Shown here: piece by piece, positions 29,312 to 43,518 of the stretch
Position numbering within the stretch: position 1 is the stretch's first letter
Layout of the letters: each line of letters opens with the position of its first letter
Source: Methanobacterium sp. BAmetb5
GTDB lineage: Archaea; Methanobacteriota; Methanobacteria; Methanobacteriales; Methanobacteriaceae
Length of the DNA stretch: 64,000 nt
Assembly: GCF_003491305.1 (NCBI RefSeq)
Contig: NZ_CP022706.1
Coordinates: 334,501-398,500 of the forward strand
Direction of reading: 5' to 3'
The notes under the pieces: generated by a model
Told to the model about the DNA's origin: nothing
The model's input: the letters and a program-made list of their open reading frames with translations, nothing else
Databases searched by the model: none
Position numbers and translations under genes: made by a program

Positions 29312-30415
29312 ATGAGAAAATATTATCTTGATAATTTGCGATGGCTGGTAATTTTAATATTGTTCCCGTATCATACCTTGCTCCTCTACAGCAGTATCGG
29401 GTCCTACTACTTCCACGTGGCTAACTCCGCCGTGGCCAATGCTTTCCTCCTCTCTTTTGCCCCCTGGTTCATGCAACTGCTCTTCACTGTGGCCGGGATC
29501 GCCACCTACTACTCCCTAAAGAGAAGGACATCCACGGAATATCTTAAGGAGAGGGTGACCAAACTCCTCCTCCCGGCAGCGGCTGGTGCCATCCTGGTAA
29601 TACCATTCAGTGTTTACTTCGGCTTCCTTTACAGCGGATACACCGGGAGTTTCCTCTCCCTGTGGCTATCTATTTTCAGCCACCCCCTGGAGTACCTGGC
29701 CAACGGAATAATTATAGGCCCCCTGTGGTTCCTGTTATACTTATTCATAGTCTCGGTGGTGGCCCTGCCCTTTATCATGAAGTACAAAAAGGGAGAATGG
29801 AGAATACCCCTGGAAAAGGTAACTGTACCTAAACTATTACTGTTGATAATCCCCCTGACCATCGGTAGTTTTTTCCTCAATTTATACCCGGATAAAAGTG
29901 TAGTGCAGTTCTTATTACTCTTCATGGCCGGTTACTTCTTACTGTCGGATGACGGCGTGCAGGAGAAGTTGGAGGATAAAAGATGGCCACTTTTCATCTC
30001 CTTTGTGGTTTTAACCATTATCTATGTGGTGTTAGCTTTATCTATCATGAGTTCATCGGGAGACGCTACCAGTGCCGCTACCTCAACAACTTCGGTCCTG
30101 TCCCTGTTCCTGATGCAACTCTACGCCAACGTTATCCTGTGGCTGGGAGTCCTGGGTGTCATGGGAATGGGTAAACACTACCTGGAATTTAAAAACTCCA
30201 TCACCCTGTACCTGTCTGCGGCTTCCTTCCCTATTTACATCTTCCACATAGTATGGATCAACCTGTTTGCCTACTACCTTATTGGATGGATGCCGGGTAT
30301 GATTGCACTACAGGTAATCCTCACCATGGCCTTGAGTTTCGTATTCACCATAGCCACCATTGAAGTGGTGAGGAGAATCAAGGGAGTCCGGTTCCTATTT
30401 GGAATTAAGGGATGA
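29312..30415 (+). CDS. Acyltransferase 3 family membrane protein
   Basis: 367 residues with about ten hydrophobic segments. The start YYLDNLRWLVILILFPYHT contains the conserved N-terminal Arg and the His of the acyltransferase 3 family, which transfers acyl groups to sugars or other surface molecules across the membrane. SKRRTSTEYLKERVTKLLLPA-like basic loops match related proteins near residue 75. The substrate cannot be told. The gene is clearly higher in G+C than the defence island. It stands alone; a terminator hairpin follows at 30469. Confidence 0.82.
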   Translation: MRKYYLDNLRWLVILILFPYHTLLLYSSIGSYYFHVANSAVANAFLLSFAPWFMQLLFTVAGIATYYSLKRRTSTEYLKERVTKLLLPAAAGAILVIPFSVYFGFLYSGYTGSFLSLWLSIFSHPLEYLANGIIIGPLWFLLYLFIVSVVALPFIMKYKKGEWRIPLEKVTVPKLLLLIIPLTIGSFFLNLYPDKSVVQFLLLFMAGYFLLSDDGVQEKLEDKRWPLFISFVVLTIIYVVLALSIMSSSGDATSAATSTTSVLSLFLMQLYANVILWLGVLGVMGMGKHYLEFKNSITLYLSAASFPIYIFHIVWINLFAYYLIGWMPGMIALQVILTMALSFVFTIATIEVVRRIKGVRFLFGIKG

Positions 30416-30468
30416 AATTTTAATTTAGGGTTGAATAGTCCCTATAAATACCTTTTTTCCTGGCTAGA

Positions 30469-30488
30469 ATGGGGTGTTTTCACCCCAT
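30469..30488 (+). terminator. Hairpin downstream of the acyltransferase gene
   Basis: A perfect stem of eight base pairs, ATGGGGTG and CACCCCAT, closes a TTTT loop. It lies 54 bases after the acyltransferase stop and just upstream of the hicBA promoter. It may end the upstream transcript, although no T-tract follows. Confidence 0.45.
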
Positions 30489-30535
30489 AATACCCGGTAT
30501 TAAGAGTGAAAATATTCACATAATTTTTATATAAT
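30489..30535 (+). promoter_or_regulatory. hicBA promoter with two dyads
   Basis: Two palindromes precede a TATA box. AATACC-C-GGTATT is at 30489-30501 and GTGAA-AATA-TTCAC is at 30506-30519, followed by TTTTTATATAAT at 30524-30535. HicB antitoxins usually repress their own promoter, and these dyads are good operator candidates. AAGGAG then precedes the hicB ATG. Confidence 0.5.
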
Positions 30536-30587
30536 AGTTATTACTATTTTTGTTTGAAGTAAATTTTTATAATCAAGGAGTTACAAG

Positions 30588-30824
30588 ATGTACATAATGA
30601 AACGAAAATATAAAGTTTCGGTCATTGTAGAACATGATAAAGAGGGATATTTCGCTTTTTCTCCGGAACTTCAAGGATGTTACACTCAGGGAGATACCTA
30701 TGAGGAGGTTATGGCAAATATTAAAGATGCCATTAAACTCCATCTGGAAGAACGCCTAGAAAGGGGCGAAGTGATACCTGAAATCGATTTGGTTAGTCTA
30801 ACATCCTTGGAAGTAGAGGTATGA
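30588..30824 (+). CDS. hicB: HicB-family antitoxin
   Basis: 78 residues. The partial RNase H-like HicB fold is visible: EHDKEGYFAFSPELQGCYTQ, then GDTYEEVMANIKDAIKLHLE near 35-55. HicB proteins neutralise the HicA RNase. It precedes hicA and overlaps it by four bases (ATGA), the reverse of the most common hicAB order. No C-terminal helix-turn-helix or ribbon-helix-helix is evident at this length, so self-regulation, if any, may need the complex. AAGGAG is eight bases before the ATG; a second ATG lies three codons in. Confidence 0.88.
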   Translation: MYIMKRKYKVSVIVEHDKEGYFAFSPELQGCYTQGDTYEEVMANIKDAIKLHLEERLERGEVIPEIDLVSLTSLEVEV

Positions 30825-31051
30825 GTGAAAAACTCCCACGAGTAACCGCTGATAAGGTTATTCGTGTTCTTGAACGCTCTGGTTTTTTAATGGTTAGACA
30901 AAGTGGAAGCCATAAAATCTACAAAAACAAAGATGGTGTAAGAATAACCATCCCCTATCATTCCGGGAAAACTTTGCATCCCAAAATAATAAGAAATATC
31001 CTTAAAGACGCTGATATAACCGTTGCAAAATTTAACGAACTGTTAAAATAA
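30821..31051 (+). CDS. hicA: HicA-family mRNA interferase toxin
   Basis: 76 residues with the HicA double-stranded-RNA-binding fold: RVTADKVIRVLERSGFLMVR, QSGSHKIYKNKDG with the catalytic His of the G-S-H motif near residue 29, and IPYHSGKTLHPKIIRNILKD. HicA cleaves mRNA and tmRNA independently of translation when free of HicB. The frame is intact and the catalytic His is kept, so the pair looks functional. Coupled to hicB by overlap. Confidence 0.9.
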   Translation: MSEKLPRVTADKVIRVLERSGFLMVRQSGSHKIYKNKDGVRITIPYHSGKTLHPKIIRNILKDADITVAKFNELLK

Positions 31052-31230
31052 AGAAAGTTATTTTTAAAATATCCTACTTCAAAGACAATGTTCTTCAACC
31101 CCTTCTGATCCCCCACCGGACTGCACATTAAAAAATAATTACCATTAAAAACATAATAAATGCAGTGATGTTCACCTTGTTTTTTCAGTTTAAGGCCTTA
31201 ATTTTCATAAAATAAAAGGGGGATTCCTAC

Positions 31231-31674
<444 letters not shown>

Positions 31675-31746
31675 AAAAGACCATTTTACCTTAAAAACCT
31701 TGAAATATTTGGATACCAAAAAAAATTATTAAAAAAATAAATAAAT

Positions 31747-31772
31747 AAGGGGTGTTTTTTTCCAAACCCCTT
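31747..31772. terminator. Bidirectional terminator between convergent genes
   Basis: AAGGGGT at 31747-31753 pairs with ACCCCTT at 31766-31772 across a loop containing seven T residues. It sits between the Hsp20 gene and the convergent zinc-ribbon gene and overlaps the stop of the latter, which suits termination of both. Confidence 0.55.
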
Positions 31773-32517
31773 AACTCACTTTTACACTGTTCAGTATACT
31801 GTCCATCAACTTCTGGTTGTTGTCAAAGACACTGGTTTCGGCAATGAACTGCATGTAGTAAACTTTCTGCCCTTCTTTACCGGTGATAGCAGTTAACACC
31901 TTGTTTTCCTGGTTGTTGGTGGGATCAGTAAGTGTGAATACCATCTTGTACATGGTTAGTCCATTTACCGTGGTCTGGGTGTCACTCAATAGCTTGGCTG
32001 ATGAACCACCCTGAATATTGGTTTTGGTGGCCTCCTTGGCCTGGGCCATGGTCGCCCCTACTGCCGCCAGATCTCCCATGGAAACATGCAGGGTGAGACC
32101 ATCTGAACCGTACAGGCTGGTCAGATACTGCACACTCGATCCACTACTGACAATATCCCCCTGGGAAGTGGCAGTCTGCCAGTCATCGGGATAATTAAAG
32201 GTTAAACCATTCTGTGAAAAGGTTTTGGTCAGGGCAGTTGTATCTCCTACGTAGTAGTTAAAGGTGGTTGCATCCGGGAACAGTACAGCCAGTAACCCTA
32301 TAATAACAATAAGACCCACACAACAACCACCCACAATGGTGAGAACCTTCACCGTGTTGGTCTGTTTACTCCACCAGTTACCTTTTTTAGGTTCTGTTTT
32401 TTCTTCTCCGGCCGGAGGAACACTATAAGAATATTTAGGCAGTTTGGTTCCGCACTCCTGGCAGAACTCAGCCGAATCTTCATTTTCACTCTTACAATTG
32501 GGACAAATCTTGCTCAT
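31771..32517 (-). CDS. Zinc-ribbon membrane protein with extracellular PsbP-like domain
   Basis: About 248 residues from the ATG at 32517, which has AGGTGAT just upstream; an in-frame GTG lies three codons earlier. It begins with a zinc ribbon (CPNCKSENEDSAEFCQECG, residues 4-22), then a linker and a membrane segment (VLTIVGGCCVGLIVIIGLLAVLF). The outer part, with FNYPDDWQ, resembles PsbP-like domains common in archaeal zinc-ribbon membrane proteins. The function is unknown; binding of a small ligand or partner is an inference. The ribbon is expected on the cytoplasmic side. Confidence 0.78.
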   Translation of the reverse strand: MSKICPNCKSENEDSAEFCQECGTKLPKYSYSVPPAGEEKTEPKKGNWWSKQTNTVKVLTIVGGCCVGLIVIIGLLAVLFPDATTFNYYVGDTTALTKTFSQNGLTFNYPDDWQTATSQGDIVSSGSSVQYLTSLYGSDGLTLHVSMGDLAAVGATMAQAKEATKTNIQGGSSAKLLSDTQTTVNGLTMYKMVFTLTDPTNNQENKVLTAITGKEGQKVYYMQFIAETSVFDNNQKLMDSILNSVKVS

Positions 32518-32553
32518 AACTATCACCTACATCACTAAAAACCCTGTAAAAAA

Positions 32554-32928
32554 TTACAAACTAGTTATCACTACCCATTTAATTGCTTTAACCACAATAG
32601 CTAGGCCAACACCCCCTAAAAGTCCAGTTAATAAGCGTAATGTATTGTTACTCATACGTGACCCCCACAGCTGGGTGAAACCATCTAAAAATGTAGGGAT
32701 CATCATGAGTATCCCCAGTGCTACCAGGTAAAGGGTGTAGTCAATGTAGAAGAAGTAGGCGTAAATAAAGTATGAAAAGGCACCCAGATAAAATCCAGTA
32801 CACCGGGCGCAAACCGGGAAGTAAATCCCACGAATATTAAAAGTTCTCCCTGGGATACGATGGCAAATTAAATTTGAAACACTAAAATCGTCTGAAAACA
32901 TACCAGTGGTGCCCCCCTTCCATTGCAT
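32554..32928 (-). CDS. DUF2085 membrane protein
   Basis: 124 residues, or 115 if the internal ATG (MFSDDF) is used. The motif CHRIPGRTF, then FPVCARCTGFYLG, and later DGFTQLWGSRMSNNTLRLLTG is the DUF2085 pattern. Paired cysteines near 28 and 47-50 suggest metal or disulfide binding. Three hydrophobic segments follow. The biochemical function is not known. It lies 36 bases upstream of the zinc-ribbon gene on the same strand and may be co-transcribed with it. Confidence 0.8.
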   Translation of the reverse strand: MQWKGGTTGMFSDDFSVSNLICHRIPGRTFNIRGIYFPVCARCTGFYLGAFSYFIYAYFFYIDYTLYLVALGILMMIPTFLDGFTQLWGSRMSNNTLRLLTGLLGGVGLAIVVKAIKWVVITSL

Positions 32929-33076
32929 GTTAATTTGATAAAATATTGTTGCCCAGAACTAATATAATTTACTCAGACTTTTTAGAATAAAATTAAGAAA
33001 AAAGGAGAAACCCCTTGGTAAAAGATATCCTGGAGTAAAGATATCCCGGAGTGAACGATAACCAGGGGTAATCTAC

Positions 33077-35076
<2,000 letters not shown>

Positions 35077-36216
35077 ATGTTAGATATAGCTTTTAAAGAT
35101 TTTAAAGCCAAAAAGGGCCGCACGGCCATGTGTATCATTGGAGTCATGGTCTGTGTTTTACTCATTGGTACCGTTAACCTGGTCCTCTATGAAATGGAAT
35201 CCGGTCTCAAGGGAGACCTGGGAACAGTTAACGGGCAATTGTACTTTGAAAAGAACGGGACCAGCTTCCCACCCTATGCCAGTATAATCCCCCAAACACT
35301 GGGGGATGAAGTCCTGAAAAGGGCCGAAGTTGACCCGGCCAAAAGTACCGAGGCCCTCTTTGCACCGGTTCAAACCGGGGAGAGTGCCCAGTACACCATG
35401 ATCGTGGGTTTGACACCTGGGAAGGAGCAGGCCTTCCTGGAGAACGCCACCGTGAATGGGAAAAGTTCCCTGGTGGGTGAAGGTGATAATGCAGTTATAG
35501 TGGGTTCCGAGGCTGCTAAAAAATACAAGGCCACGGTAGGGGGCACCATAACTGTGCAGGGAAACCAGTACAAGGTAGTGGGTATCATGAAGCAGGTGGG
35601 CAGTGGATGGCCCCTGACCATTGATAATTCCCTGGTCATGCCTCTTTCCCATGCCCAGGCAGTGATGGACATGTCCGGACTCATATCCACGGTTATCATC
35701 ACTCCTTCTGACTCCATTGACGGTGCAGAAACCAGCCTGCAGGACGCTTATCCCAGTTACACCATTTACTCCCAGAAAGACACCCAGAAAACACTGGATG
35801 ACAACCTGAGCCAGATCAGGATATTCATGAACATGATCAGCACCTTCATATTCCTGGTTTCAGTGATCATCATCATGATCGTTATGATGATGTCAGTCAA
35901 GGAAAAAACCAAGGAAATAGGTACCATGAGGGCTATTGGGACCAGTAAAATGAAAATTATGGCCTTGATAATATATGAATCACTTATCCTGAGCTTAGTG
36001 GGTGGTATTGTGGGGATCATCCTCATGTCACCCACCTACAGCATGCTGGGCCTATTGATGGGAGCAAAAGAAGTGAATTTCCTGAGCTTCAACATACCCG
36101 GAGCCATTGTCTTGCAGGTCCTGGTCATCGTATTTGTAATTGGAACCTTCAGTGGACTCATACCTGCCTACCTGGCCACCAGAATCAGTCCTATAGATGC
36201 TCTGCGATATGAATAA
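35077..36216 (+). CDS. ABC transporter permease, MacB/FtsX type
   Basis: 379 residues. One helix near 15-38 is followed by a large extracellular domain (MacB periplasmic core type) to about 250, then three helices with the FtsX signature VKEKTKEIGTMRAIGTSK near 275-292. This is the type VII ABC mechanotransmission fold, which drives export or extracellular work rather than carrying substrate through a pore. It is followed 24 bases later by its ATPase. The pair is divergent from a drug exporter, suggesting efflux of a toxic compound or envelope maintenance. Confidence 0.9.
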   Translation: MLDIAFKDFKAKKGRTAMCIIGVMVCVLLIGTVNLVLYEMESGLKGDLGTVNGQLYFEKNGTSFPPYASIIPQTLGDEVLKRAEVDPAKSTEALFAPVQTGESAQYTMIVGLTPGKEQAFLENATVNGKSSLVGEGDNAVIVGSEAAKKYKATVGGTITVQGNQYKVVGIMKQVGSGWPLTIDNSLVMPLSHAQAVMDMSGLISTVIITPSDSIDGAETSLQDAYPSYTIYSQKDTQKTLDDNLSQIRIFMNMISTFIFLVSVIIIMIVMMMSVKEKTKEIGTMRAIGTSKMKIMALIIYESLILSLVGGIVGIILMSPTYSMLGLLMGAKEVNFLSFNIPGAIVLQVLVIVFVIGTFSGLIPAYLATRISPIDALRYE

Positions 36217-36240
36217 GAATAATGAAAGGAAGTGTGTGTA

Positions 36241-36921
36241 ATGAAAGGTTTAGTTAAAGGAGAAGGACTCTGGAAAACCTATAAACTGGATAGTACCGAG
36301 GTCCACGCCCTACGGGGGCTGGATATAAGTGTAGATGCGGGAGAATTTGTATCCATTATGGGTCCTTCTGGGTCCGGTAAATCAACCCTCCTCAACCTCA
36401 TTGGGGGCTTAGATACCCCTACCCAGGGGGATCTTTACATTGGAGGGAAGAATATCGCGGCAATGAAGGATAAGGAACTCACCCGGATGAGGGCGGAGAA
36501 TATTGGATACATCTTCCAGACTTTCAACCTCCTGCCGGCGTTGAGTGTACGGGATAATGTGGAATTTCCCATGAGGAACCTCACCGGTAGTAAGAAGATG
36601 GATAAATCCTCCCGGATAAAAAGGGCAGAGGAATGTGTGGAAATAGTTGGTCTGGGGCCCCGGATGAATTACCTTCCCGCCAAGCTTTCTGGTGGGGAGA
36701 GGCAGAGGGTGGCCATTGCCCGGGCCCTGGTGAACCATCCCAAGTTCATCCTGGCCGACGAACCAACTGGTAACCTGGACAGTGAAGCCACCAGCAACAT
36801 AATCGACCTCCTGCATCAGGTTAATGAGGAGGGAACCACGGTGATCATGGTTACCCACGATGTGGAAACCACCCGGGACACCCGTGTACTGAGAATCAGG
36901 GATGGATTGATTGAAAGTTAA
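36241..36921 (+). CDS. ABC transporter ATPase, LolD/MacB type
   Basis: About 226 residues from the ATG at 36241, which is well spaced from GGAAG; the in-frame GTG at 36232 touches the ribosome site. Walker [14 protein letters not shown] near 42-54, Q-loop [15 protein letters not shown], signature [15 protein letters not shown], Walker [14 protein letters not shown] and switch His in VTHDVE are all intact. It powers the permease encoded at 35077-36216. The pair forms a complete MacB-type unit without an accessory protein. Confidence 0.94.
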   Translation: MKGLVKGEGLWKTYKLDSTEVHALRGLDISVDAGEFVSIMGPSGSGKSTLLNLIGGLDTPTQGDLYIGGKNIAAMKDKELTRMRAENIGYIFQTFNLLPALSVRDNVEFPMRNLTGSKKMDKSSRIKRAEECVEIVGLGPRMNYLPAKLSGGERQRVAIARALVNHPKFILADEPTGNLDSEATSNIIDLLHQVNEEGTTVIMVTHDVETTRDTRVLRIRDGLIES

Positions 36922-37083
36922 ATCCATCTGACCCTTTTTTTAAAATACTCCTTTTTATTTATAATCCTATTTTTTTATCGTTCTCTTCATTCTCTGGAAA
37001 AAATGATTACCTAAATACAGTAATAGATTTAATATAATACTTAATAATGATATTCAATAAATATATAGATCCGGGGATTTAAG

Positions 37084-37611
37084 ATGACAGAGGATAATGT
37101 GGATTTAAAACTCCTGGGCCAGGACCAGCTACTGCCCTGGCTCCAGCACGATATCTCACAGGTAACTCGAAGTATAATGATAGTTGGTCCCTGGCTTGAT
37201 GCATATTTTGTAGCTAAAGTCCTGGATTCAATGCAAACCACCAAAATAGGGGTTCGTTTCCTGGTGCGTATAGATGGAGATGAACTTATTGACACCAAAA
37301 CACTCTCCGCCTTGAACCTGGCCCGTGAAAATCTGGAAAACTTCCAGGCCCGGACCCTTCCCTACCTCCACTCCAAGGTTATCCTCCTGGACCAGGCTAT
37401 ATTTTACCTGGGAAGTGCCAACTGGTACTGGTACAGCCTCCACAAATCACTGGAAACCACAATAACTGGAAAAATAGATATATTACCGGGATTAATCACG
37501 GAAATGGACCGGTACTGGGAAAAGGCCACACCATTAACCCGTGAAGATTTAAGATGTTACCATGACCTGCAACCCCACCAAAGAGATCCATACCGATATA
37601 GGTTAAAATGA
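37084..37611 (+). CDS. Phospholipase D-like family protein with one HKD motif
   Basis: 175 residues. One HKD half-site is visible, LHSKVILLDQAIFYLGSANW near 99-118, in which H-x-K and the downstream G-S-x-N are kept. Only one copy is present, as in Nuc-type nucleases that act as dimers. The N-terminal half (SRSIMIVGPWLDA) fits the family's first strands. Substrates could be phosphodiesters of DNA or lipid; I cannot tell which. No signal peptide is present. It stands alone, not in a DISARM context. Confidence 0.75.
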   Translation: MTEDNVDLKLLGQDQLLPWLQHDISQVTRSIMIVGPWLDAYFVAKVLDSMQTTKIGVRFLVRIDGDELIDTKTLSALNLARENLENFQARTLPYLHSKVILLDQAIFYLGSANWYWYSLHKSLETTITGKIDILPGLITEMDRYWEKATPLTREDLRCYHDLQPHQRDPYRYRLK

Positions 37612-37757
37612 CTCTAAATTTACTATATACTAATTATAAATGCCATAGTACCAGGTTTAACCAATATCTAACCGGAAGATTTACCGTTCATAAACGGGAA
37701 AGAATGGCTGTTTCAATAAGAAATAAATTAAAACACTGTTAAATTAAAGGTACTAGA

Positions 37758-38009
37758 CTACTCTTCTTCTTTGGGTATGAAGGTGGCATTGATTTTAAAG
37801 GAATAGTGCTGTGCCTCGGAAGGGTCTTCCTTCTCCAGTTTCTCCACACTCCACAGATCCAGGGGGTGCCGGTCCAGGATAATGTAGCCACATTCACCGG
37901 AAAACTCCATGTAGGGAAACTCAGCTTCCCGTAAGGTCTTCATAATCCGGATCATAACTTCTTCTAATTCTTCTTCATCCAGTTCTAGAACAGTGTTTCC
38001 CTCGCCCAT
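37758..38009 (-). CDS. Small hypothetical acidic protein
   Basis: 83 residues, acidic at both ends (LELDEEELEEVMIRIMKTLR and a C-terminal KEEE). It has an alpha-beta-beta look: a helix near 8-28, strands around FPYMEFSGECGYIILD and YSFKINATFIP. I recognise no family. AAGGAGG lies 9-15 bases before the ATG, supporting expression. It may be an ORFan of methanobacteria. Confidence 0.6.
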   Translation of the reverse strand: MGEGNTVLELDEEELEEVMIRIMKTLREAEFPYMEFSGECGYIILDRHPLDLWSVEKLEKEDPSEAQHYSFKINATFIPKEEE

Positions 38010-38161
38010 AGGTTCAACCCTCCTTATTATCTCCCTGTAAATATTTGATTTATAAAATTTAAAAAAGTAGTGCTAAAGCGTCAAAGGGATGAAAACAATA
38101 CTCTGAAAGGATGAAGAGATAAAAAACAATATTCTAAAGAAAGGAAAAATTAAATGTGATT

Positions 38162-38257
38162 AGGGTGAGAAGGGGTTGTTGTACAGATATATTATAGGCC
38201 GGCAAAGCATTTTGCAGTGATAGTGGTTAACCCCTCTCCACCATATTTATGGTGGGG
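38162..38257 (+). ncRNA. Candidate structured RNA
   Basis: A G+C-rich patch in an AT-rich gap can fold compactly. GGTGAGAAGGGGTT (38164-38177) pairs, with two mismatches, to AACCCCTCTCCACC (38229-38242). Inside is a perfect hairpin GCAAA-GCAT-TTTGC (38202-38215). Next to it is a perfect 18-base palindrome, CCACCATA-TT-TATGGTGG (38238-38255), which competes with the outer stem. Competing stems suggest a switch or a regulatory RNA. No open frame fits the patch. The strand is a guess, and other explanations (an operator) remain. Confidence 0.35.
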
Positions 38258-38263
38258 ATTGTT

Positions 38264-38358
<95 letters not shown>

Positions 38359-38462
38359 ATTATCCCCCACATAACAGCACATAATGTAACATAACTTTTA
38401 TAATAGAATTATTACAAATATTTTTATTACAGTGTCTATCAATACAATCTTGAGAGGGAATA

Positions 38463-38783
<321 letters not shown>

Positions 38784-38894
38784 CCTTAAATTTTAATGGT
38801 AATAGAATAATTCACTAGGTAATCAATATTCCTAAATATCGATTCTAAACTATCCACTAATTAAGTGTAGTACCAATATTATCAGAGTTTTAGC

Positions 38895-39377
38895 ATGAAC
38901 CAGCAAGTATTCACCATAGGACACAGCAATCATCTTTTCAGAGCATTTCTGGAATTAATCCATAAAAATAACGTCAACATGGTGGTGGATGTCCGCACCA
39001 GCCCCTACAGCAAGTACTCCCCCCATTTCAATAAAAAACCATTAATGAAGACTCTGGAAGAATCAGAAATAGACTATGTTTATCTGGGAAACAAGATCGG
39101 TGGAAAACCACGGGATAAGAAGTTCTACCATGAGGACCAGCTCCAGTACCACCTCCTGGAGAAGGATGAAAAGTACCAGAAGGGACTCCAGGAACTGGTG
39201 GACCTAATCCCCAATAACACATTGGTGTTGATGTGCAGCGAGGAGAACCCCTATCACTGCCACCGCCACCACCTCATCAGCCAGTCTTTACTTAAAAAGG
39301 GGTACAGTATAACCCACATTCGTGGGAACGGTACCCTGGAGAAGGTGGCCAACGATTATCAGGCCAGGCTTTTTTAA
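38895..39377 (+). CDS. DUF488 family protein
   Basis: 160 residues. The N-terminal FTIGHSN, then [18 protein letters not shown], and the C-terminal [18 protein letters not shown] are the DUF488 signature (C-S-E-x-x-P-x-x-C-H-R). The conserved Arg, Cys and His residues suggest a catalytic or nucleic-acid-linked role, but the reaction is unknown. The family is scattered across defence and metabolic neighbourhoods. A short leader and no obvious ribosome site precede the ATG, so translation may be leaderless. Confidence 0.82.
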   Translation: MNQQVFTIGHSNHLFRAFLELIHKNNVNMVVDVRTSPYSKYSPHFNKKPLMKTLEESEIDYVYLGNKIGGKPRDKKFYHEDQLQYHLLEKDEKYQKGLQELVDLIPNNTLVLMCSEENPYHCHRHHLISQSLLKKGYSITHIRGNGTLEKVANDYQARLF

Positions 39378-39483
39378 ATTCTGAAAAATTTGATAATCAG
39401 ACCCTAACTGTTAATTCTTATATGTTTGATAGGACATAATTTATATCACAAATACTTATCCCATGGATTGAGGTTAATATTTT

Positions 39484-39762
39484 ATGAATACTGTCCTTGA
39501 AGTGAGTAAAATTGTTAACATACCTCCAGATGAACTTATAGCCAGGGGTATGCTAGCATTTCTGGAGAAGGAAATCAGACTTTCTGAGCTGGAAATCGCT
39601 GATCTTCGTGACAAGTACGATGTTGCTAGCAAAGAAGATTTATATAAACTCATTGAATCTAAATCCATCAACAGCCATCCTGCCTGGGAAGACTATATTA
39701 CCTGGAAAAATAAGGAAAAATACCGGAAAGATCTCGAAGAAAAATTGAAATTAATCCGGTGA
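39484..39762 (+). CDS. Antitoxin-like small protein (partner of the TumE-like pseudogene)
   Basis: 92 residues, mostly helical and charged. The start VSKIVNIPPDELIARGMLAF resembles N-termini of archaeal antitoxins that carry a short helix-turn-helix, and the C-terminus is lysine-rich. It ends about eight bases before the start of a toxin-like pseudogene, in the usual antitoxin-first order. The frame is intact while the toxin is broken, so it now probably acts alone or as a relic. Assignment rests mostly on context. Confidence 0.6.
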   Translation: MNTVLEVSKIVNIPPDELIARGMLAFLEKEIRLSELEIADLRDKYDVASKEDLYKLIESKSINSHPAWEDYITWKNKEKYRKDLEEKLKLIR

Positions 39763-39770
39763 TTTTTTTT

Positions 39771-40135
39771 GCTGCAATTATATCTTATTCTTAAGAAAAT
39801 ATCCGAAAACGAATTTAAAGATATTGTGGTCTCCACTCGCTGTTAGGTGGTAAAACCAGCAAACCCAACAAGTTAAGATTAGATATCTGTGATGGGAACT
39901 TTTTTAGATATCTGGCATACTGAAGATGGGGATTATTCATACCACTGGGAACAAAGAGCCCAAAGAGGATTGATAAATCGCTGGGACAATGCACCGGACC
40001 ACCAACACATTTTCTACATTTCCTGATCACTTCCACTCTGGATCTGATGCACATGTTGTTGAAAGTAAATTGGATCCAAATCCTGAAAAAGCCATACGCA
40101 CTGTTTTGACATTTATCAGGGAAAATTTAGATTGA
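39771..40135 (+). pseudogene. Frameshifted TumE-like (DUF6516) toxin
   Basis: Three frames together encode a typical DUF6516 toxin. Frame one gives LQLYLILKKISENEFKDIVV and reaches a TAG at 39844. After a shift, FLDIWHTEDGDYSYHWEQRA continues to NAPDHQHI and a TGA at 40024. After another shift, FPDHFHSGSDAHVVES leads to TVLTFIRENLD and the stop at 40133-40135. TumE toxins are minimal nucleotidyltransferase-related proteins or RNases neutralised by a small antitoxin. At least two frameshifts make it inactive. Confidence 0.78.
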
Positions 40136-40216
40136 AACAACCTTTCCCAATCATAACTAGAATCACCATCCAGCCAGAGTGGAAAATTCTTAATAAACAC
40201 CGGAGGTAATGTGTTA

Positions 40217-40271
<55 letters not shown>

Positions 40272-40272
40272 T

Positions 40273-40357
<85 letters not shown>

Positions 40358-40548
40358 CTAATTTTAATAATTAACTCTTGAAACCATTTCTTTAAATCTT
40401 CTATTACGAGTGTCTTTTTTTTTAAAATCCCTTTACCAGGTTAATACCCCTATTTAAATATTAATTAACCTCCGCCTCCGGTTATCTAAAAGCACCTTAA
40501 CCGATTTATTTATACCATAACGGGCATATATGTGATAAGAAGATTATC

Positions 40549-43368
<2,820 letters not shown>

Positions 43369-43518
43369 ACTGTTAGAAACTTAAAGTAAATATTTATAAA
43401 TAATAGAAAGGTTATATCATTTTTTTTATTATCTACCTATATCGGGGCAGTTCATATAATCTAAAACCTTTAATACAACTCCTCTCCATATCATCAATTA
43501 ATACTATCGGGTTGTACC

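Noticed and set aside
33010..33069. Regulatory repeat downstream of the MFS gene
   Set aside because: Two 17-base near-repeats (AAAGATATCC-type) lie inside an imperfect inverted repeat just after the stop; an ordinary terminator or sequence drift explains them as well.
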